Positions 8,729 through 19,114 of a DNA stretch of 64,000 bases are shown in pieces. Numbering within the stretch: the first letter of the stretch is position 1; each line of letters begins with the position of its first letter. This stretch comes from Planctomycetota bacterium (lineage in GTDB: Bacteria; Planctomycetota; UBA1135; GCA-002686595). The stretch is from assembly GCA_012960475.1 (NCBI GenBank), contig DUBE01000034.1, positions 36,100 to 100,099 of the forward strand. Direction: 5' to 3'. The notes under the pieces are model-generated. The model searched no databases, was not told the DNA's origin, and saw only the letters and a program-made list of their open reading frames with translations. The position numbers were made by a program, and so were the translations under genes.

Positions 8729-9850
8729 ATGTCTCAAGCAAATCTGCCCAAGGGCCAACCGAATCGACGCTCTCTCTTGCTGGCCGTCGGAGCCCTGGCC
8801 AGTGGTCCCGCTGCTGCTCTGAACAGTGCCAAAGGTCCCGCGATTCACGGGCCCCGCAAGCGTCCTGTGATGGTGGGCAGCGCCAACGCACTTCGTGGCA
8901 TGAAGACCCAGTACCCCCGGTTGCTCAAGGGACTTGAGCCCCTGGATGCGGCGATTGAGGTGGTCAAGGTGGTAGAAGCAGATCCGAATGATATGAGTGT
9001 GGGCCTTGGGGGCATGCCCGATGAGGAAGGCACGGTGACCCTTGATGCGGCTGTGATGCACGGCCCGACTCATAACTCGGGGGCGGTGGGTGCGCTTGAG
9101 AACACAGTCCACGCGGTGGAGGTTGCGCGTCTGGTGATGGAGCGCACGGACCATTGCATGCTCGTGGCTCAGGGGGCGACTCGCTTTGCCAAGCAGCACG
9201 GACATCCCCAGGTTGAGCTCTTGACACCGAAGGCCCGGAAAGTTTGGCTGGCTTGGAAGGAGAACATGAGTGGCAAGGACGATCGACTGACGCCGAAGAA
9301 GTCCCAGAAATCCGGCAAGTTGTACGAGTACATGGGTGAGCAGTGGACCCTCGAACAACTGATCAGCGATCAACGCATCACCGGCACTATCCACTGTTCC
9401 AGCTTGTCACTTAAGGGTGAACTCGCCTGCTGCACCACCACCTCGGGCCTTTCTTTCAAGATCCCCGGACGGGTGGGGGATTCGCCAATCATCGGCGCAG
9501 GCCTCTACTGTGATCAGGAGGTGGGCAGTGCCGGGGGCACTGGTCGCGGAGAATCCGCAATCCTCTCTTGCGCAAGTTTCCTTTGCGTCGAGCTATTGCG
9601 TTCTGGCATGTCGCCCGAGGAGGCTGGTCTGACCGTTCTGCGTCGGGTCACCGCCCAGGCCCAGCGGGCTTCTGCCTGGCAATCGGAAATCGTGCGTGCA
9701 GATGGCTTGCCTGCATTCAACTTGCAGCTCTATCTGCTGGGTTTAGACGGCAAGCACGCTGGTGTTTCCCTGTTTGGCACCAGTGCCTATTCGGTGGCCG
9801 ACGAAGAGGGTGTGCGGCACGTGCCGCTGGTCGCCCTGCATGCCAAGTAG
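8729..9850 (+). CDS. Glycosylasparaginase-family N-terminal nucleophile hydrolase, exported
   Basis: Member of the AspG/Ntn-hydrolase family that cleaves N4-(GlcNAc)-Asn or related asparaginyl amides after autoproteolysis. It has 373 residues. A Tat-like signal (N-R-R-S-L-L-L-A-V-G) occupies residues 12-30. The conserved core has H-G-P-T-H-N-S-G-A-V-G and G-T-I-H-C, whose Thr220 is the expected autocleavage nucleophile. After these come TTTSGL and PGRVGDSPIIGAGLY. The ATG was chosen for its signal and the adjacent AAGAGGG, although the spacing is short. A start slightly upstream is possible. Confidence 0.88.
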   Translation: MSQANLPKGQPNRRSLLLAVGALASGPAAALNSAKGPAIHGPRKRPVMVGSANALRGMKTQYPRLLKGLEPLDAAIEVVKVVEADPNDMSVGLGGMPDEEGTVTLDAAVMHGPTHNSGAVGALENTVHAVEVARLVMERTDHCMLVAQGATRFAKQHGHPQVELLTPKARKVWLAWKENMSGKDDRLTPKKSQKSGKLYEYMGEQWTLEQLISDQRITGTIHCSSLSLKGELACCTTTSGLSFKIPGRVGDSPIIGAGLYCDQEVGSAGGTGRGESAILSCASFLCVELLRSGMSPEEAGLTVLRRVTAQAQRASAWQSEIVRADGLPAFNLQLYLLGLDGKHAGVSLFGTSAYSVADEEGVRHVPLVALHAK

Positions 9851-9865
9851 GCGCGATCGGTCGAT

Positions 9866-10963
9866 CTAGCGTACGTCCCCGAGAGCCGCGCGCAACTCCG
9901 CCCGGTCCAGGAATCCGTCGCCGTTTGCGTCCAGTGCGTGAAGAATCGGGTGGATGCGAATATTGGTGCGCAGGGGACGCTGCAGCGCCTCCAGATCTGC
10001 CAGGCTGATACCGCCATCGCCATTCAGGTCCAGGCGACGGAAGGGAGTGATCGGCCCGACGATGCGTGGGGGATGAGTGCCCATGTAGACCTCAGATCCG
10101 GCCAAGGCTCCGAACAACTCATCTACGCCGGCGACCGACGCTAACGGCATGTTGTCCAAGTCTTCCGGGTTGGCGGCGGCCAGAAGCAAGGTTATGGCCT
10201 CCAACTCATCTCGGTTGAGTTGCATGTCTCCGGTGATGTCATGGTCCTCCATGACTTCAATGACCGTCAGGTCGTAGCGTCCGTAGGATTCAAGCAGAGC
10301 CGTAAGTTCATCAGTGTCGATCCTGTCGTTCGCATCTCCATCGAAGGCCAGTCGCAATTGAGTAGCCGCCCGGGGGGGAGCAGCAATGCGCTTGGTCTTG
10401 ACCGCCGGGGGCCTGAATCCTCCGGAGCTGATGATGCGGTAGCGATAGTAGTCGGTGAACTCGTTCAACTTGATGCGCCCATCGTTGTCCTCGTCGAAGG
10501 CTCGAAATTGGGGGCGATCAAAGGTCAGGGCCGCTTTCGTCTCGCGGAAACGCAGCCAGCCATTGGCGTCAGTATCACAGACCGAAAACCACTGGAGAAT
10601 CTGGTTGTCGTCTGCCAGGTCGGTTGAGACGATCAGTTCATCTCTTTGTATCGTGCCCGGACCAGAGCGGGTAGGAATTACGCCGCCCCGGGGCAGCTTG
10701 CCGCGATTGATGAAGGGCTGCAGGTCCTTCATGGCACTCTTGTCCGCTGGCCCTCGCTTGCGTACGACGCGCTTGCGGGCGCCCCTGGAGTTATCCCCAC
10801 CGAGGCGATCCGAGCTGGGGGCAAACCGGCCGCCCCCCTGCCCACGTTGTTGGCCGCCACGTTGCTGTTGGCCGCCACGACCTTGGAAAGCGGCTTCCGT
10901 TGGCGCTGCCAGGGCAACGGCCAGGAGCAGGCAGAGAGGGGTGATCAGATGGGAAGGTCGCAT
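9866..10963 (-). CDS. Secreted EF-hand repeat protein
   Basis: A 365-residue protein with a signal peptide (residues 1-24, cleavage near APTEAA), then a Gly/Gln/Arg-rich linker (residues 26-65). Six EF-hand-like loops follow: DTDANGWLRFRE, DEDNDGRIKLNE, DGDANDRIDTDE, DHDITGDMQLNRDE, DLNGDGGISLAD and DANGDGFLDRAE. Several keep the Asp-x-Asp-x-Asn/Asp-Gly ligand pattern, so calcium binding is likely. EF-hand exoproteins are common in planctomycetes. The partner or role is unknown. Confidence 0.88.
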   Translation of the reverse strand: MRPSHLITPLCLLLAVALAAPTEAAFQGRGGQQQRGGQQRGQGGGRFAPSSDRLGGDNSRGARKRVVRKRGPADKSAMKDLQPFINRGKLPRGGVIPTRSGPGTIQRDELIVSTDLADDNQILQWFSVCDTDANGWLRFRETKAALTFDRPQFRAFDEDNDGRIKLNEFTDYYRYRIISSGGFRPPAVKTKRIAAPPRAATQLRLAFDGDANDRIDTDELTALLESYGRYDLTVIEVMEDHDITGDMQLNRDELEAITLLLAAANPEDLDNMPLASVAGVDELFGALAGSEVYMGTHPPRIVGPITPFRRLDLNGDGGISLADLEALQRPLRTNIRIHPILHALDANGDGFLDRAELRAALGDVR

Positions 10964-11059
10964 GAGGGCTCAGAGCATTGGTTCGGCACATACCGTGCAC
11001 GAGCGCACCAGAGTACTGATAATCTCAATTTGAGGCTTTTGAACCCCCCAGGAGGCGCT

Positions 11060-12943
11060 TCAGTTGAGGGGTTTGATTTCTCCGGACCTCAGCTTGGCCC
11101 AGTAGTCGTTGAAGGCGCTCTTGACCTTGCCGGACAGGAGCACCAGTCCCAGGACGTTGGGGAAGGCCATGCCCAGGATCATCAGGTCGCCGAAGTCGAG
11201 TACTTCCTTGGCGGTGATCACCGATCCCAGGAAGACGAAGGCTAGGAACATGACCTTGTAGCATGTGGAAGACTTGTCCCCAAACAGCCACACGAAGCAG
11301 CGCTCCCCGTAGTAGGACCAAGAGATCATGGTCGAGAAGGCGAACAGTACCACAGCGATGCTGAGCACATAGGGGAACCAGCTGATATGTTGCCCGAATG
11401 CTTTACTGGTCAAGCCAGCCCCATTGCCGTCCGCAAGGTAGGGAGCAAACACGCCATCGTTGACGGCGGGGTCATAGGCACCAGAGATGACAATCACCAG
11501 GGCCGTCATGGTGCAAACGATAATCGTGTCGATGAAGGGTTCGAGCAGGGCCACAATCCCCTCGCGCACCGCATAGGGTGTTCGCGCTGCAGAGTGGGCG
11601 ATGGCTGCTGAACCAACACCAGCTTCGTTCGAGAAGGCGGCGCGCTTGAAACCTTGGATCAATACGCCAACCAGGCCGCCAAAGCCAGCCATGGGGGTGA
11701 AGGCCCCGGCCCAGATCTTGCCGAAGGCATCCGGCACGATCGATGCGTTGCTGACGATGATCCAAAGAGCTGCCAACACATAGATGCCGCACATGGCGGG
11801 AACGATCCTCTCCGCGACCTGAGCGATGCGTTGCAGACCGCCCATAATGACCACGCCAACGAGTACGGTCATGATCAAACCGTAGACCCAGCCGTGATCC
11901 GCAATGAATGGCACGGTTTCCGCGAGGGCAGCCATGGACTGGTTGACTTGGAAGGAGTTGCCTCCGGCGAAGGAACCGCCAACGCATAGAACTGCGAAAA
12001 GCACGGCTAGAACCTTTCCAAGGCCTCCCAGGCCCATTTCCTTCAAACCGTTTGAGAGGTAGTACATGGCACCACCCATCACGCTCCCGTCGGGCCTGAC
12101 TTGACGATACATCTGCCCCAGAGTGCATTCGGTGAACTTGCTGGCCATGCCAAGGAATCCTGCAAAGATCATCCAGACCGTTGCTCCGGGACCTCCGAGG
12201 CTGATGGCTATTGCCACGCCAGCGATGTTGCCGAGGCCTACCGTTGCGCTCAATGCAGCAGTCAGAGCCTGGAAGTGGCTGACCTCGCCTTCGTCACTGG
12301 GGTCTGAGTAGTCTCCTCTGGTGACGCGAATCGCGTGCTTGAAGGCGCGCACTTGAACCAGGCCCATTCGAAAGGTGAAGAAGATCGCGCCGAGCACCAG
12401 CCAGAGTACGGCCAGGGGCACACCGCTCCGCTTGATTGTCAGTTTGGGCTCATCCTCAGAGCCAATCTTGGGCAGGTCGAGCACCAGGGATGCGTTGCCC
12501 AGGGGTACCCCTTCGGCTTCTGCGTCCTTGAGGAATCCGTCGATCCTGGTGAACAGGGCTGCATCGGTTGCCAGATCGGCTTCCTCAATGGTCTCCTCAT
12601 GAGACTTTTCAAAGAGGGGGTAGAAGAAGATGGCGGCGACGCCCTTGTTGACTATGCCCATGACATCATCGATGTCGTCTTGCCAGGTGTGCTCGGTCTT
12701 CTCTTTGCCAGGTGTCTTGACTGCCACCGCGTCCACCCGGTCGTTGAGGTGTGCTTTCAGGGTGTCCTCGAGGGCGGTCGCCTGTTCCTTGCGGACCTCT
12801 TCGGAGGTGGGAGGCGCTTCGCTTCCGTCCTGGACAGGCTCCTCACAGCCTGGAGCGGCCCATAGGGCAGAGGTCAGAAGGAGGGGCGTGAAGAGGGTCA
12901 AGGACCTCAAAAGAGGTCTGCAATGGGGATCAGGGCTGCGCAT
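11060..12943 (-). CDS. Sodium:alanine/glycine symporter (AGCS family) with periplasmic N-terminal extension
   Basis: Na+-coupled amino-acid uptake carrier. Starting at ATG 12943 (AGGA upstream) gives 627 residues with a signal peptide ending near residue 32. About 130 residues of charged extracytoplasmic sequence follow, then the AGCS core. Core hallmarks are the F-R-M-G-L-V-Q helix, A-L-S-A-T-V-G-L-G-N-I-A-G-V-A with the conserved GNIAG, F-L-G-M-A-S-K-F-T-E, and F-S-N-E-A-G-V-G-S-A. Typical AlsT proteins are 450-550 residues, so the extension is extra. A longer start at 13006 would destroy the signal peptide. Confidence 0.9.
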   Translation of the reverse strand: MRSPDPHCRPLLRSLTLFTPLLLTSALWAAPGCEEPVQDGSEAPPTSEEVRKEQATALEDTLKAHLNDRVDAVAVKTPGKEKTEHTWQDDIDDVMGIVNKGVAAIFFYPLFEKSHEETIEEADLATDAALFTRIDGFLKDAEAEGVPLGNASLVLDLPKIGSEDEPKLTIKRSGVPLAVLWLVLGAIFFTFRMGLVQVRAFKHAIRVTRGDYSDPSDEGEVSHFQALTAALSATVGLGNIAGVAIAISLGGPGATVWMIFAGFLGMASKFTECTLGQMYRQVRPDGSVMGGAMYYLSNGLKEMGLGGLGKVLAVLFAVLCVGGSFAGGNSFQVNQSMAALAETVPFIADHGWVYGLIMTVLVGVVIMGGLQRIAQVAERIVPAMCGIYVLAALWIIVSNASIVPDAFGKIWAGAFTPMAGFGGLVGVLIQGFKRAAFSNEAGVGSAAIAHSAARTPYAVREGIVALLEPFIDTIIVCTMTALVIVISGAYDPAVNDGVFAPYLADGNGAGLTSKAFGQHISWFPYVLSIAVVLFAFSTMISWSYYGERCFVWLFGDKSSTCYKVMFLAFVFLGSVITAKEVLDFGDLMILGMAFPNVLGLVLLSGKVKSAFNDYWAKLRSGEIKPLN

Positions 12944-13077
12944 GGGAGCAAGATCCTGCCAAAGGGACGCGCCACTGGGCAAGCGTCCTGGGTCCTTCTG
13001 CCCCATCGGTTTTTGTCTTACACTCCTGATTCCCTGTCGAATTGGTGGCAGCGGCCCCTAAGACCCCTCCCTTTGCC

Positions 13078-14361
13078 ATGCTGATCTGCCTGACCGCCTT
13101 GTTCGTCCTGACACAGGACGCGCCCGTCCCTGCACTCGATCTCGCCGCCCTTGGCGAATCCATCGAGGTGGATGTGGCCAAGATCACCGGCCGCAGCTTC
13201 AAGCGTTCGGTCAAGATCAAGACCACCACCGCGAAGCAGTTCACCGACTATGTGATCGAGAAACTCGCCCATGACGGGGGCACTCAGCGAATGGCCCAGG
13301 ACGAGAAAATCGCCAAGATGCTGGGCATGATCCCGCGTGATCTGGACCTCAAGGCTTTGACCCTGGAGGTATTGGCAGAGCAGGTTGGGGGTTTTTATGA
13401 TCCGCCAACGGAATCGTTTCATGTTGTGGAGGGTCTGTCCGAGGACTTGACCCGGGTAGTGATGGCTCACGAATTCACTCACGCCTTGGACGATCAGTAC
13501 CGGGACCTGGACAAGCTCGACAAGGACTGTCAGTACCAGACCGATGCCCAGTTGGCGTTGCATGCTCTAGCGGAGGGCAGCGCCATGGAGGTCATGGAAC
13601 GTTGGATGATGCTCAACATTCGAAGTCTCGACATGGTCGCCGTGGCCGAGTCCCAGGCTTCGTTTTCCACTGATACCCTAGCAGCGGCCCCGCCCTACCT
13701 TTGGAAGCCTCTGCTGGGTAGCTATATGGCAGGTCAGACTTTCTTGCGAAAGGTCGAGGTTCGTACCCTGATGACGCGGCCTGCGGAGATCTCGGGTCTT
13801 GACCTCGCATGGGCCAAGCCTCCGGTCTCAACCGAACAGATTCTGCATCCTGCCAAGTACTGGGATGCAGAGATGATTGACCTGCCCACGCCCCTCCTGA
13901 CGGACACTTCTCGGCTTCCCCAAGGCTGGAGCATGGAGCGCAGGGATGTGCTCGGGGAGTTGATGTTGGCGATCATGACCACGCCAATCGATCAGCGCGA
14001 AGGAGTCGAGACGAATCCTCTCAAGTTGCTGGCCATCCGTTACACAAATCCGGCGGCCACGGGCTGGGACGGGGACGAGGTGTTGTTGCTCAAGGGCCCC
14101 GAGGGCGCGGCCGCGACGGTCCTGTTCACTTGGTGGGATGACGAGAAGGAAGCCGCGGAGTTTGCTGAATCGTGCGAGCCCATTCTTGCGAGGATCGGAT
14201 CTGACGGGGCATTTGGAGAGGGCCAGGAGTTGTCCCTCACGTTGTCCGTTTTGGGTCAGGGAGTTGTTCTTGGCGTTGTCTCAGCACCCAAGGAAATAGA
14301 AGGCTTGGACTGCCCCGCCTTGGGGAAGATGGCCTTCGAGGGCGTCAAGACCGTGCGCTGA
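13078..14361 (+). CDS. Secreted HExxH zinc metallopeptidase
   Basis: A 427-residue protein beginning MLICLTALFVLTQ, a short signal peptide. This start is preferred over an upstream TTG (13042), which would put a charged stretch before the signal. The zinc motif H-E-F-T-H is at residues 131-135, followed by ALDDQY, with A-L-A-E166-G-S-A giving a plausible third ligand. This arrangement resembles planctomycete predicted neutral zinc proteases. The substrate is unknown. It is divergent from the symporter gene, and 12944-13077 must hold both promoters. Confidence 0.8.
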   Translation: MLICLTALFVLTQDAPVPALDLAALGESIEVDVAKITGRSFKRSVKIKTTTAKQFTDYVIEKLAHDGGTQRMAQDEKIAKMLGMIPRDLDLKALTLEVLAEQVGGFYDPPTESFHVVEGLSEDLTRVVMAHEFTHALDDQYRDLDKLDKDCQYQTDAQLALHALAEGSAMEVMERWMMLNIRSLDMVAVAESQASFSTDTLAAAPPYLWKPLLGSYMAGQTFLRKVEVRTLMTRPAEISGLDLAWAKPPVSTEQILHPAKYWDAEMIDLPTPLLTDTSRLPQGWSMERRDVLGELMLAIMTTPIDQREGVETNPLKLLAIRYTNPAATGWDGDEVLLLKGPEGAAATVLFTWWDDEKEAAEFAESCEPILARIGSDGAFGEGQELSLTLSVLGQGVVLGVVSAPKEIEGLDCPALGKMAFEGVKTVR

Positions 14362-14531
14362 GGTAGTCGGCTGGAGCGTTCATTGGTGACTTTCTGCACG
14401 CAAGCAATAGAACCTTGCAGTACCGCTTTGGTGAAGCGGGTGACCAGAGCCTACCTGGCTCCAAGAGCTCCTTGTGGAGGGAGCATTCATTATTGAGCCA
14501 ACGGCTCTGACAATTGACCGGAGCGTTTTGG

Positions 14532-17282
14532 TCAGCTGTTGGTAGTCACGCCCTTGTCTTTCGTTTTGGACTTCGATGAGCGGAGGAGCGTCTCGATTTC
14601 CGTCAGCAGCATTCTCGTCGCAGCATTGATCTCCTCAAGAGGCTGGGAGTTACGGATCGCAGTTTCCACATCAGCAGCGGCCTGAGAGACTCTTGGCAGT
14701 CCGTAGCTCCCGGCTGATCCATGCAGCTTATGGGCACACAGCTCAAGCCCTGGAAGGTCCTCGCGAGACAGGAGTTCATCTAGCTCTTTGGCTACTCCAG
14801 CCAGGCTCAGCTTGTAGGCTTTGATCAGCTGGATGAGGGGGTCGGGCGTTGACGGCTGTGAATCCTCTTCCTGCAGCCCATGAGGTTGATCTCTCAGTTG
14901 GTTGAGCTCGTACTTGATGCTACTAAGGAATTGCTCCCTTTCAATTGGCTTTCCAATGTAGCCGCTGCAGCCCGCCTCAATGCAGCGCTCAGCGTCTCCA
15001 CTCATGGTGTGGGCGGTGAGGGCGATTATCGGCATGGTTGCCCCCATAATTCGCAGCTTCTTGGTGGCGGCGTAACCGTCCATTCTGGGCATCCGCATGT
15101 CCATCAGGATGATGTCAAAGGGGCGTTCGGCCTCGCGGTACATTTGCACGCTTTCCAATCCATCCTTTGCAAGAGTCACCTCCGCACCGGCAGCCTTCAG
15201 AAACAACTCGTAGATTCGGCGGTTGTCTTGATTGTCGTCCGCCACAAGGACTGAGATGCTCTCGAGGCTGGTGCTAGAAATCTCTTGAACATGGGCTGGC
15301 TCGATTGCGTCTTCCGGTTGCAAATCGACAACCAGATTGAGGGGGTGGTGAAAGGTGAAGTTGCTGCCAACACCGAGTGTGGTTTCGACAGTGATATTGC
15401 CTCCAAGGATGCGTGCCAGGCGCCGTGAGATATCAAGGCCCAGACCGCTACCACCGAGTTCAGAGTCGCGGTTGGCGTTGGCTTGCGTAAACGGCTGGAA
15501 AAGGAGCGGGAGGCAATCTTCGGAGATGCCGACGCCGGTGTCCTGGACCGAAATATCCAACATGGGATCACCATCCAGGGAATCGTCGCCCAGGCTCAGG
15601 GCTATCGTGACCTCGCCGACTTCGGTGAACTTGATAGCATTGCTCACGAGGTTGAGAAGGATCTGCTTGAGGCGAACCCTGTCCGTCACGATCCTCTCGG
15701 GTAGGGGTCCATTGCATTTGATTGAAAGTGAAATGTCCTTCTTGCCTGCCCGTGGGGCCATGAGAGCCTGGACATCGTCTACTAGAGCGTAGAGGGGCTG
15801 GCTGCGCTGCTGGACTACCATTTCGTTTGCCTCAATTTTCGACAGGTCTAGGATGTCGTTGATCAGAAACAGCAGATGTTCGGCATTGTGGTTCAGTCGT
15901 CCAAGGTACGTCCGAGTTTCAGTTGTGAGATTCGGGATATCACTTTCCAGAATCTCAAGATAGCCGAGCAGGGCCGTCAACGGAGTTCGGATTTCGTGGC
16001 TCATGCTGGCCAAGAATTGGGTCTTGGCGTGGTTGGCCTCAACAGCGCCTTGTTTGGCATGCAGGAGTTCTTTGTTGGCCGTCTTGAGGTCCTCTTGATG
16101 GACCGTCATTTGCTCGTGATGCGCGGTCTGCAGCTTGTAGGCGGCCTTGAGTTCGTCGGAGTTTTTCCGCAGGTGTCCCTCGATTCTCTGACGGTTTACG
16201 ATTTCATTCTCCAGGTCTGCCGTTCTCTCTTTGACACGGTCTTCCAACTGCTGCTGGGATTGCAGGAGCGTCTCTTCACGTTGGTGGACCTTGGCACGCA
16301 TTCCAGCGAATGCTTGCGACAGTTCCCGGAGTTCCCGAAGGAACTGCTTCTTGGGGACTTCAGGTTGAATATCAGTTTCGGAAATGAGTGACGCAACATG
16401 CCGTAGCTTCTCCAAGGGCTTCGAAAATATCCGCCTGCTGGCAAGAATCGCTATCCACAAGCTCACGAAATTGACCAGGACGAGGGCCAGAATCAGTTCC
16501 CCAATGATGTCCTCGTATCCGCTGGCCATCGAATCGCCAGAGATCCGGAAATGGACACCGAATCCGTACAAGGGTGAGAAGCCTGTCTTCCAAGGGCTGT
16601 CTACTTCCGGCCCGAAGCTTCCGAGGAGAGCGTCTTCCAGGAAGATCTCTGCTTGCGCGTTCTCCATTAGCGTGGAGGGCATCCCTCCCGAGTGCAAGAG
16701 CCCAACCGGGAGGTCTACCGCGAGAAACCCTTCAATTTCCTGGGAGTAGCGCACGGGCACGATGATGCGGCAAAAGCGTTCCTCTTCCGAATCGAAGATC
16801 TCGATCCTCTCGGGGACCTCCCCTGACATCATCGATTGGACCCACTTGTCTTCAATGTGGGAGACCTCAAGGACGCTGTCCGTTGAGTGGATCACTTTGC
16901 CCTCGAAGTCGAAGAGCAGCATGTTGTGCTTGTGCCCCAGGACCGTGATCGATCCCATCATGTCATATAGGTCGGCGAGTCTCGCCTCGGGCTGCATCAC
17001 ACTGTGGGAGATCAGGGGCAGTTTGGCGAGGTCCTTGAGAATCACGACATGGTTGTCGATGAAAGAATCAAGACTGTGACCGATCGCCTTCATGGTACGC
17101 GACTCGATCTGTTCCACGCTGCGCAGGCGAACGCGTTCACCGCCCAACACTATCAGCACGATAGTGATCCCTGCTGCGACCATGCACTTGCCCGTGAGGA
17201 AGAAGCCAAGAGCCCATGATGTGGACAACCCTTGACGGCCCGATGCCGGGCTTCCACGATTTTCTTTTCTGGCTTCAGACAT
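14532..17282 (-). CDS. Hybrid sensor histidine kinase with receiver and HPt domains
   Basis: A 916-residue membrane phosphorelay kinase. Two membrane helices (about 24-46 and 255-275) flank a periplasmic sensor of the Cache type. Then come a HAMP-like segment, a long coiled coil (about 335-405) and HisKA with phospho-accepting His429 in [10 protein letters not shown]. HATPase_c ([23 protein letters not shown]) is followed by a receiver domain with phospho-Asp728 ([13 protein letters not shown]) and a C-terminal HPt with His851 (A-H-K-L-H-G-S-A-G). The relay would run His to Asp to His and then to an unseen response regulator. It is 9 nt from the upstream binding-protein gene. Confidence 0.95.
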   Translation of the reverse strand: MSEARKENRGSPASGRQGLSTSWALGFFLTGKCMVAAGITIVLIVLGGERVRLRSVEQIESRTMKAIGHSLDSFIDNHVVILKDLAKLPLISHSVMQPEARLADLYDMMGSITVLGHKHNMLLFDFEGKVIHSTDSVLEVSHIEDKWVQSMMSGEVPERIEIFDSEEERFCRIIVPVRYSQEIEGFLAVDLPVGLLHSGGMPSTLMENAQAEIFLEDALLGSFGPEVDSPWKTGFSPLYGFGVHFRISGDSMASGYEDIIGELILALVLVNFVSLWIAILASRRIFSKPLEKLRHVASLISETDIQPEVPKKQFLRELRELSQAFAGMRAKVHQREETLLQSQQQLEDRVKERTADLENEIVNRQRIEGHLRKNSDELKAAYKLQTAHHEQMTVHQEDLKTANKELLHAKQGAVEANHAKTQFLASMSHEIRTPLTALLGYLEILESDIPNLTTETRTYLGRLNHNAEHLLFLINDILDLSKIEANEMVVQQRSQPLYALVDDVQALMAPRAGKKDISLSIKCNGPLPERIVTDRVRLKQILLNLVSNAIKFTEVGEVTIALSLGDDSLDGDPMLDISVQDTGVGISEDCLPLLFQPFTQANANRDSELGGSGLGLDISRRLARILGGNITVETTLGVGSNFTFHHPLNLVVDLQPEDAIEPAHVQEISSTSLESISVLVADDNQDNRRIYELFLKAAGAEVTLAKDGLESVQMYREAERPFDIILMDMRMPRMDGYAATKKLRIMGATMPIIALTAHTMSGDAERCIEAGCSGYIGKPIEREQFLSSIKYELNQLRDQPHGLQEEDSQPSTPDPLIQLIKAYKLSLAGVAKELDELLSREDLPGLELCAHKLHGSAGSYGLPRVSQAAADVETAIRNSQPLEEINAATRMLLTEIETLLRSSKSKTKDKGVTTNS

Positions 17283-17291
17283 GGTCGCGGG

Positions 17292-18530
17292 CTAGTCGTG
17301 GATGAGGATGATCTCGCCTTGTTCCCCGTAGCGGGCCATTACCAGGTCTTCGATACCAAGGGCCTCGTGGGCATCAGGGTGACCCTCTTTAGGAGCACTA
17401 AACGGTTGCTGGTACGTCTTGATCAGCCCGCGGATGGGTTTGTCTAGATTCTCGAGCGCAAGTCTCAGGCGTAGCCGGTCCTCGCGTATCTCACCGGAGA
17501 ACTCGATCTCATCCGCTGCAGCGAGCAGGATTGTGGTCAGGTCGTATGCGTGGATGAACCCAGCCGGGGCTTTGATGTCATAGACACCCTTGATCTGTCC
17601 AGGATAAAGTCCCATGGCGTGCGCGAGCACCTGCTTGCCTTTCTCGTCGTTGGGCTGGTCAAGGAATGAGTACCGGGTCTGGATGAACTCAAGGGAGAAG
17701 CCTTTGGTCGCTCGGAGTTCCGCCCCGATCACCTTGCTGAAGTCACCGCCGGTTATTCCCCAGTGGCTGTAGATTGGGAGGCGCCACTGCGGTTCGATAG
17801 TCGTCATCGCATGCGCGAAGGTCTTTCCTTCAGGGGCGTTGCCCACAAAGAAGATCGCATCCGCGCCCGATCTCGCAATATTGCGCAGGATGATCTTTGC
17901 TGCCTCCTCAGTTATGCTCCAATTGAACCAGGTCGCTGTAGTCGTCTTGACGCCCAGTTCTTTCAGAGCCGCCGTCATTGTTTTCTTGTTGGAATTTCCC
18001 CAGCCTGTCTTCTCAAGCAGAAGTGCTGGAGCACGGTGGCCGCGCTGAGTGATTGCGTGGTTGGCGACAACATGGCCCGCTTTCGTGTCGTCAACCGAGA
18101 GACGAAAGATCCAGTTCTGTTCGGTCCGATAGCGCGTGATTGGACCCGCCGCCGCCCAGGGAACGAGCATGAGGATCTCCTCTTTGTGGATCATCTCCAT
18201 GTTGGCGAGCACGGGCGGGGAGTGCAGACCGCAAAAGACGGCCAGCCCTCGCTCGTCCTCAAGATATTCCCTCAGGTGCTTTGCGCTGCGGCGACTGTTG
18301 CCCCTGTGATCGCGGACTACGAGTTCGACCGGATGGCCTCCGAGCCGATACTTTGCCTGTGAAAGAGCGGTGCGGATTCCCCTCTCGATCGATTCACCCG
18401 ACTCGGGCACCCCTGTGCGATCAGCGTCGAGGTAGATCCTGATCTTCCTGGTCTCTTGTTCCTCTTCAGGGACGTGAGTGCTCGACAGGAGCAGCATGCT
18501 GGCCCAGAGAATTGTTGCGGCGGTGAACAT
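17292..18530 (-). CDS. Periplasmic binding protein (ABC amino-acid/branched-chain type) linked to kinase
   Basis: A 412-residue secreted protein with a signal peptide (residues 1-20). The fold is type I periplasmic binding protein, like LivJ or receptor family ligand-binding regions: GIRTALSQAKYRLGG, VELVVRDHRGN, LAVFCGLHSP, PALLLEKTGWGNSN and GADAIFFVGNAPE match the expected alternating strands. No transporter permease or ATPase gene is nearby. The hybrid kinase follows 9 nt downstream in the same direction. I infer it presents a ligand to that kinase rather than feeding a transporter. Confidence 0.85.
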   Translation of the reverse strand: MFTAATILWASMLLLSSTHVPEEEQETRKIRIYLDADRTGVPESGESIERGIRTALSQAKYRLGGHPVELVVRDHRGNSRRSAKHLREYLEDERGLAVFCGLHSPPVLANMEMIHKEEILMLVPWAAAGPITRYRTEQNWIFRLSVDDTKAGHVVANHAITQRGHRAPALLLEKTGWGNSNKKTMTAALKELGVKTTTATWFNWSITEEAAKIILRNIARSGADAIFFVGNAPEGKTFAHAMTTIEPQWRLPIYSHWGITGGDFSKVIGAELRATKGFSLEFIQTRYSFLDQPNDEKGKQVLAHAMGLYPGQIKGVYDIKAPAGFIHAYDLTTILLAAADEIEFSGEIREDRLRLRLALENLDKPIRGLIKTYQQPFSAPKEGHPDAHEALGIEDLVMARYGEQGEIILIHD

Positions 18531-18849
18531 GCCGGGATTCTAGGGGTATGCCTCCTGGAGTTACAGTCTTATACTTAGGAATAATGAAGAATATGCTTCA
18601 GCTGGCAATATATCTAGGTAATTACCCCATGTCTGGTGAGCGCCAGAGGGTTTGAGTCTTCTCCATCACAGTCCTAGCGGGAGCGCCGTGCCATGGTCGT
18701 ACTTTCCTCCTTGGGTGGTCACACCAGTGTCCGCCCCAGCACTCTGTGGGGCATGCCTTCACAGGAGAACTGGGGAACATGAGGCTCTGGCGAGTCTCTC
18801 TAACGCTCGTGCCCCGCGCCGGGCCCCGTGATCGACTTCGGATCCTGGA
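18531..18849. other. Intergenic region, 319 bp
   Basis: An AT-richer upstream region for the binding-protein/kinase operon (18531-18620 contains several TA-rich hexamers, such as TATACTT and TATATCT), followed by a GC-rich stretch downstream of the small gene at 18850. I see no RNA gene or convincing reading frame. Confidence 0.5.
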
Positions 18850-19104
18850 TCAAACAACTCCTCCTCCGAGGAAGCAGCGGATCGCACCAACTCCGATCAG
18901 GCAGACTCCCAAGATCAGGGCGGCCAGATGAACCCCCTTGTCGGTTTCTGGGGTGTCCTTGCTGGCTGTGCCGACCAGGCCCAGGATCGCGCACATGCCC
19001 GAGCATGGAATTCCAACCCAGTTGATCCAACCCAGACAAGGGAACAAACCGCCGATTGTGATAGTGCAGGAAAGGACAATGAAGATGATTGTGACTGTAC
19101 GCAT
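18850..19104 (-). CDS. Small membrane protein, unknown function
   Basis: An 84-residue hydrophobic protein with about three membrane helices: residues 4-21, 24-47 (with C-L-G-W-I-N-W and P-C-S-G-M) and 62-82. The short loop between helices 2 and 3 (SKDTPETDKG) is charged. It follows the DUF2752 gene by 10 nt in the same direction, suggesting an operon. The Gly-rich helix pattern resembles small DUF4190-like proteins, but I cannot assign it. Confidence 0.68.
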   Translation of the reverse strand: MRTVTIIFIVLSCTITIGGLFPCLGWINWVGIPCSGMCAILGLVGTASKDTPETDKGVHLAALILGVCLIGVGAIRCFLGGGVV

Positions 19105-19114
19105 GCTGGTGGGT

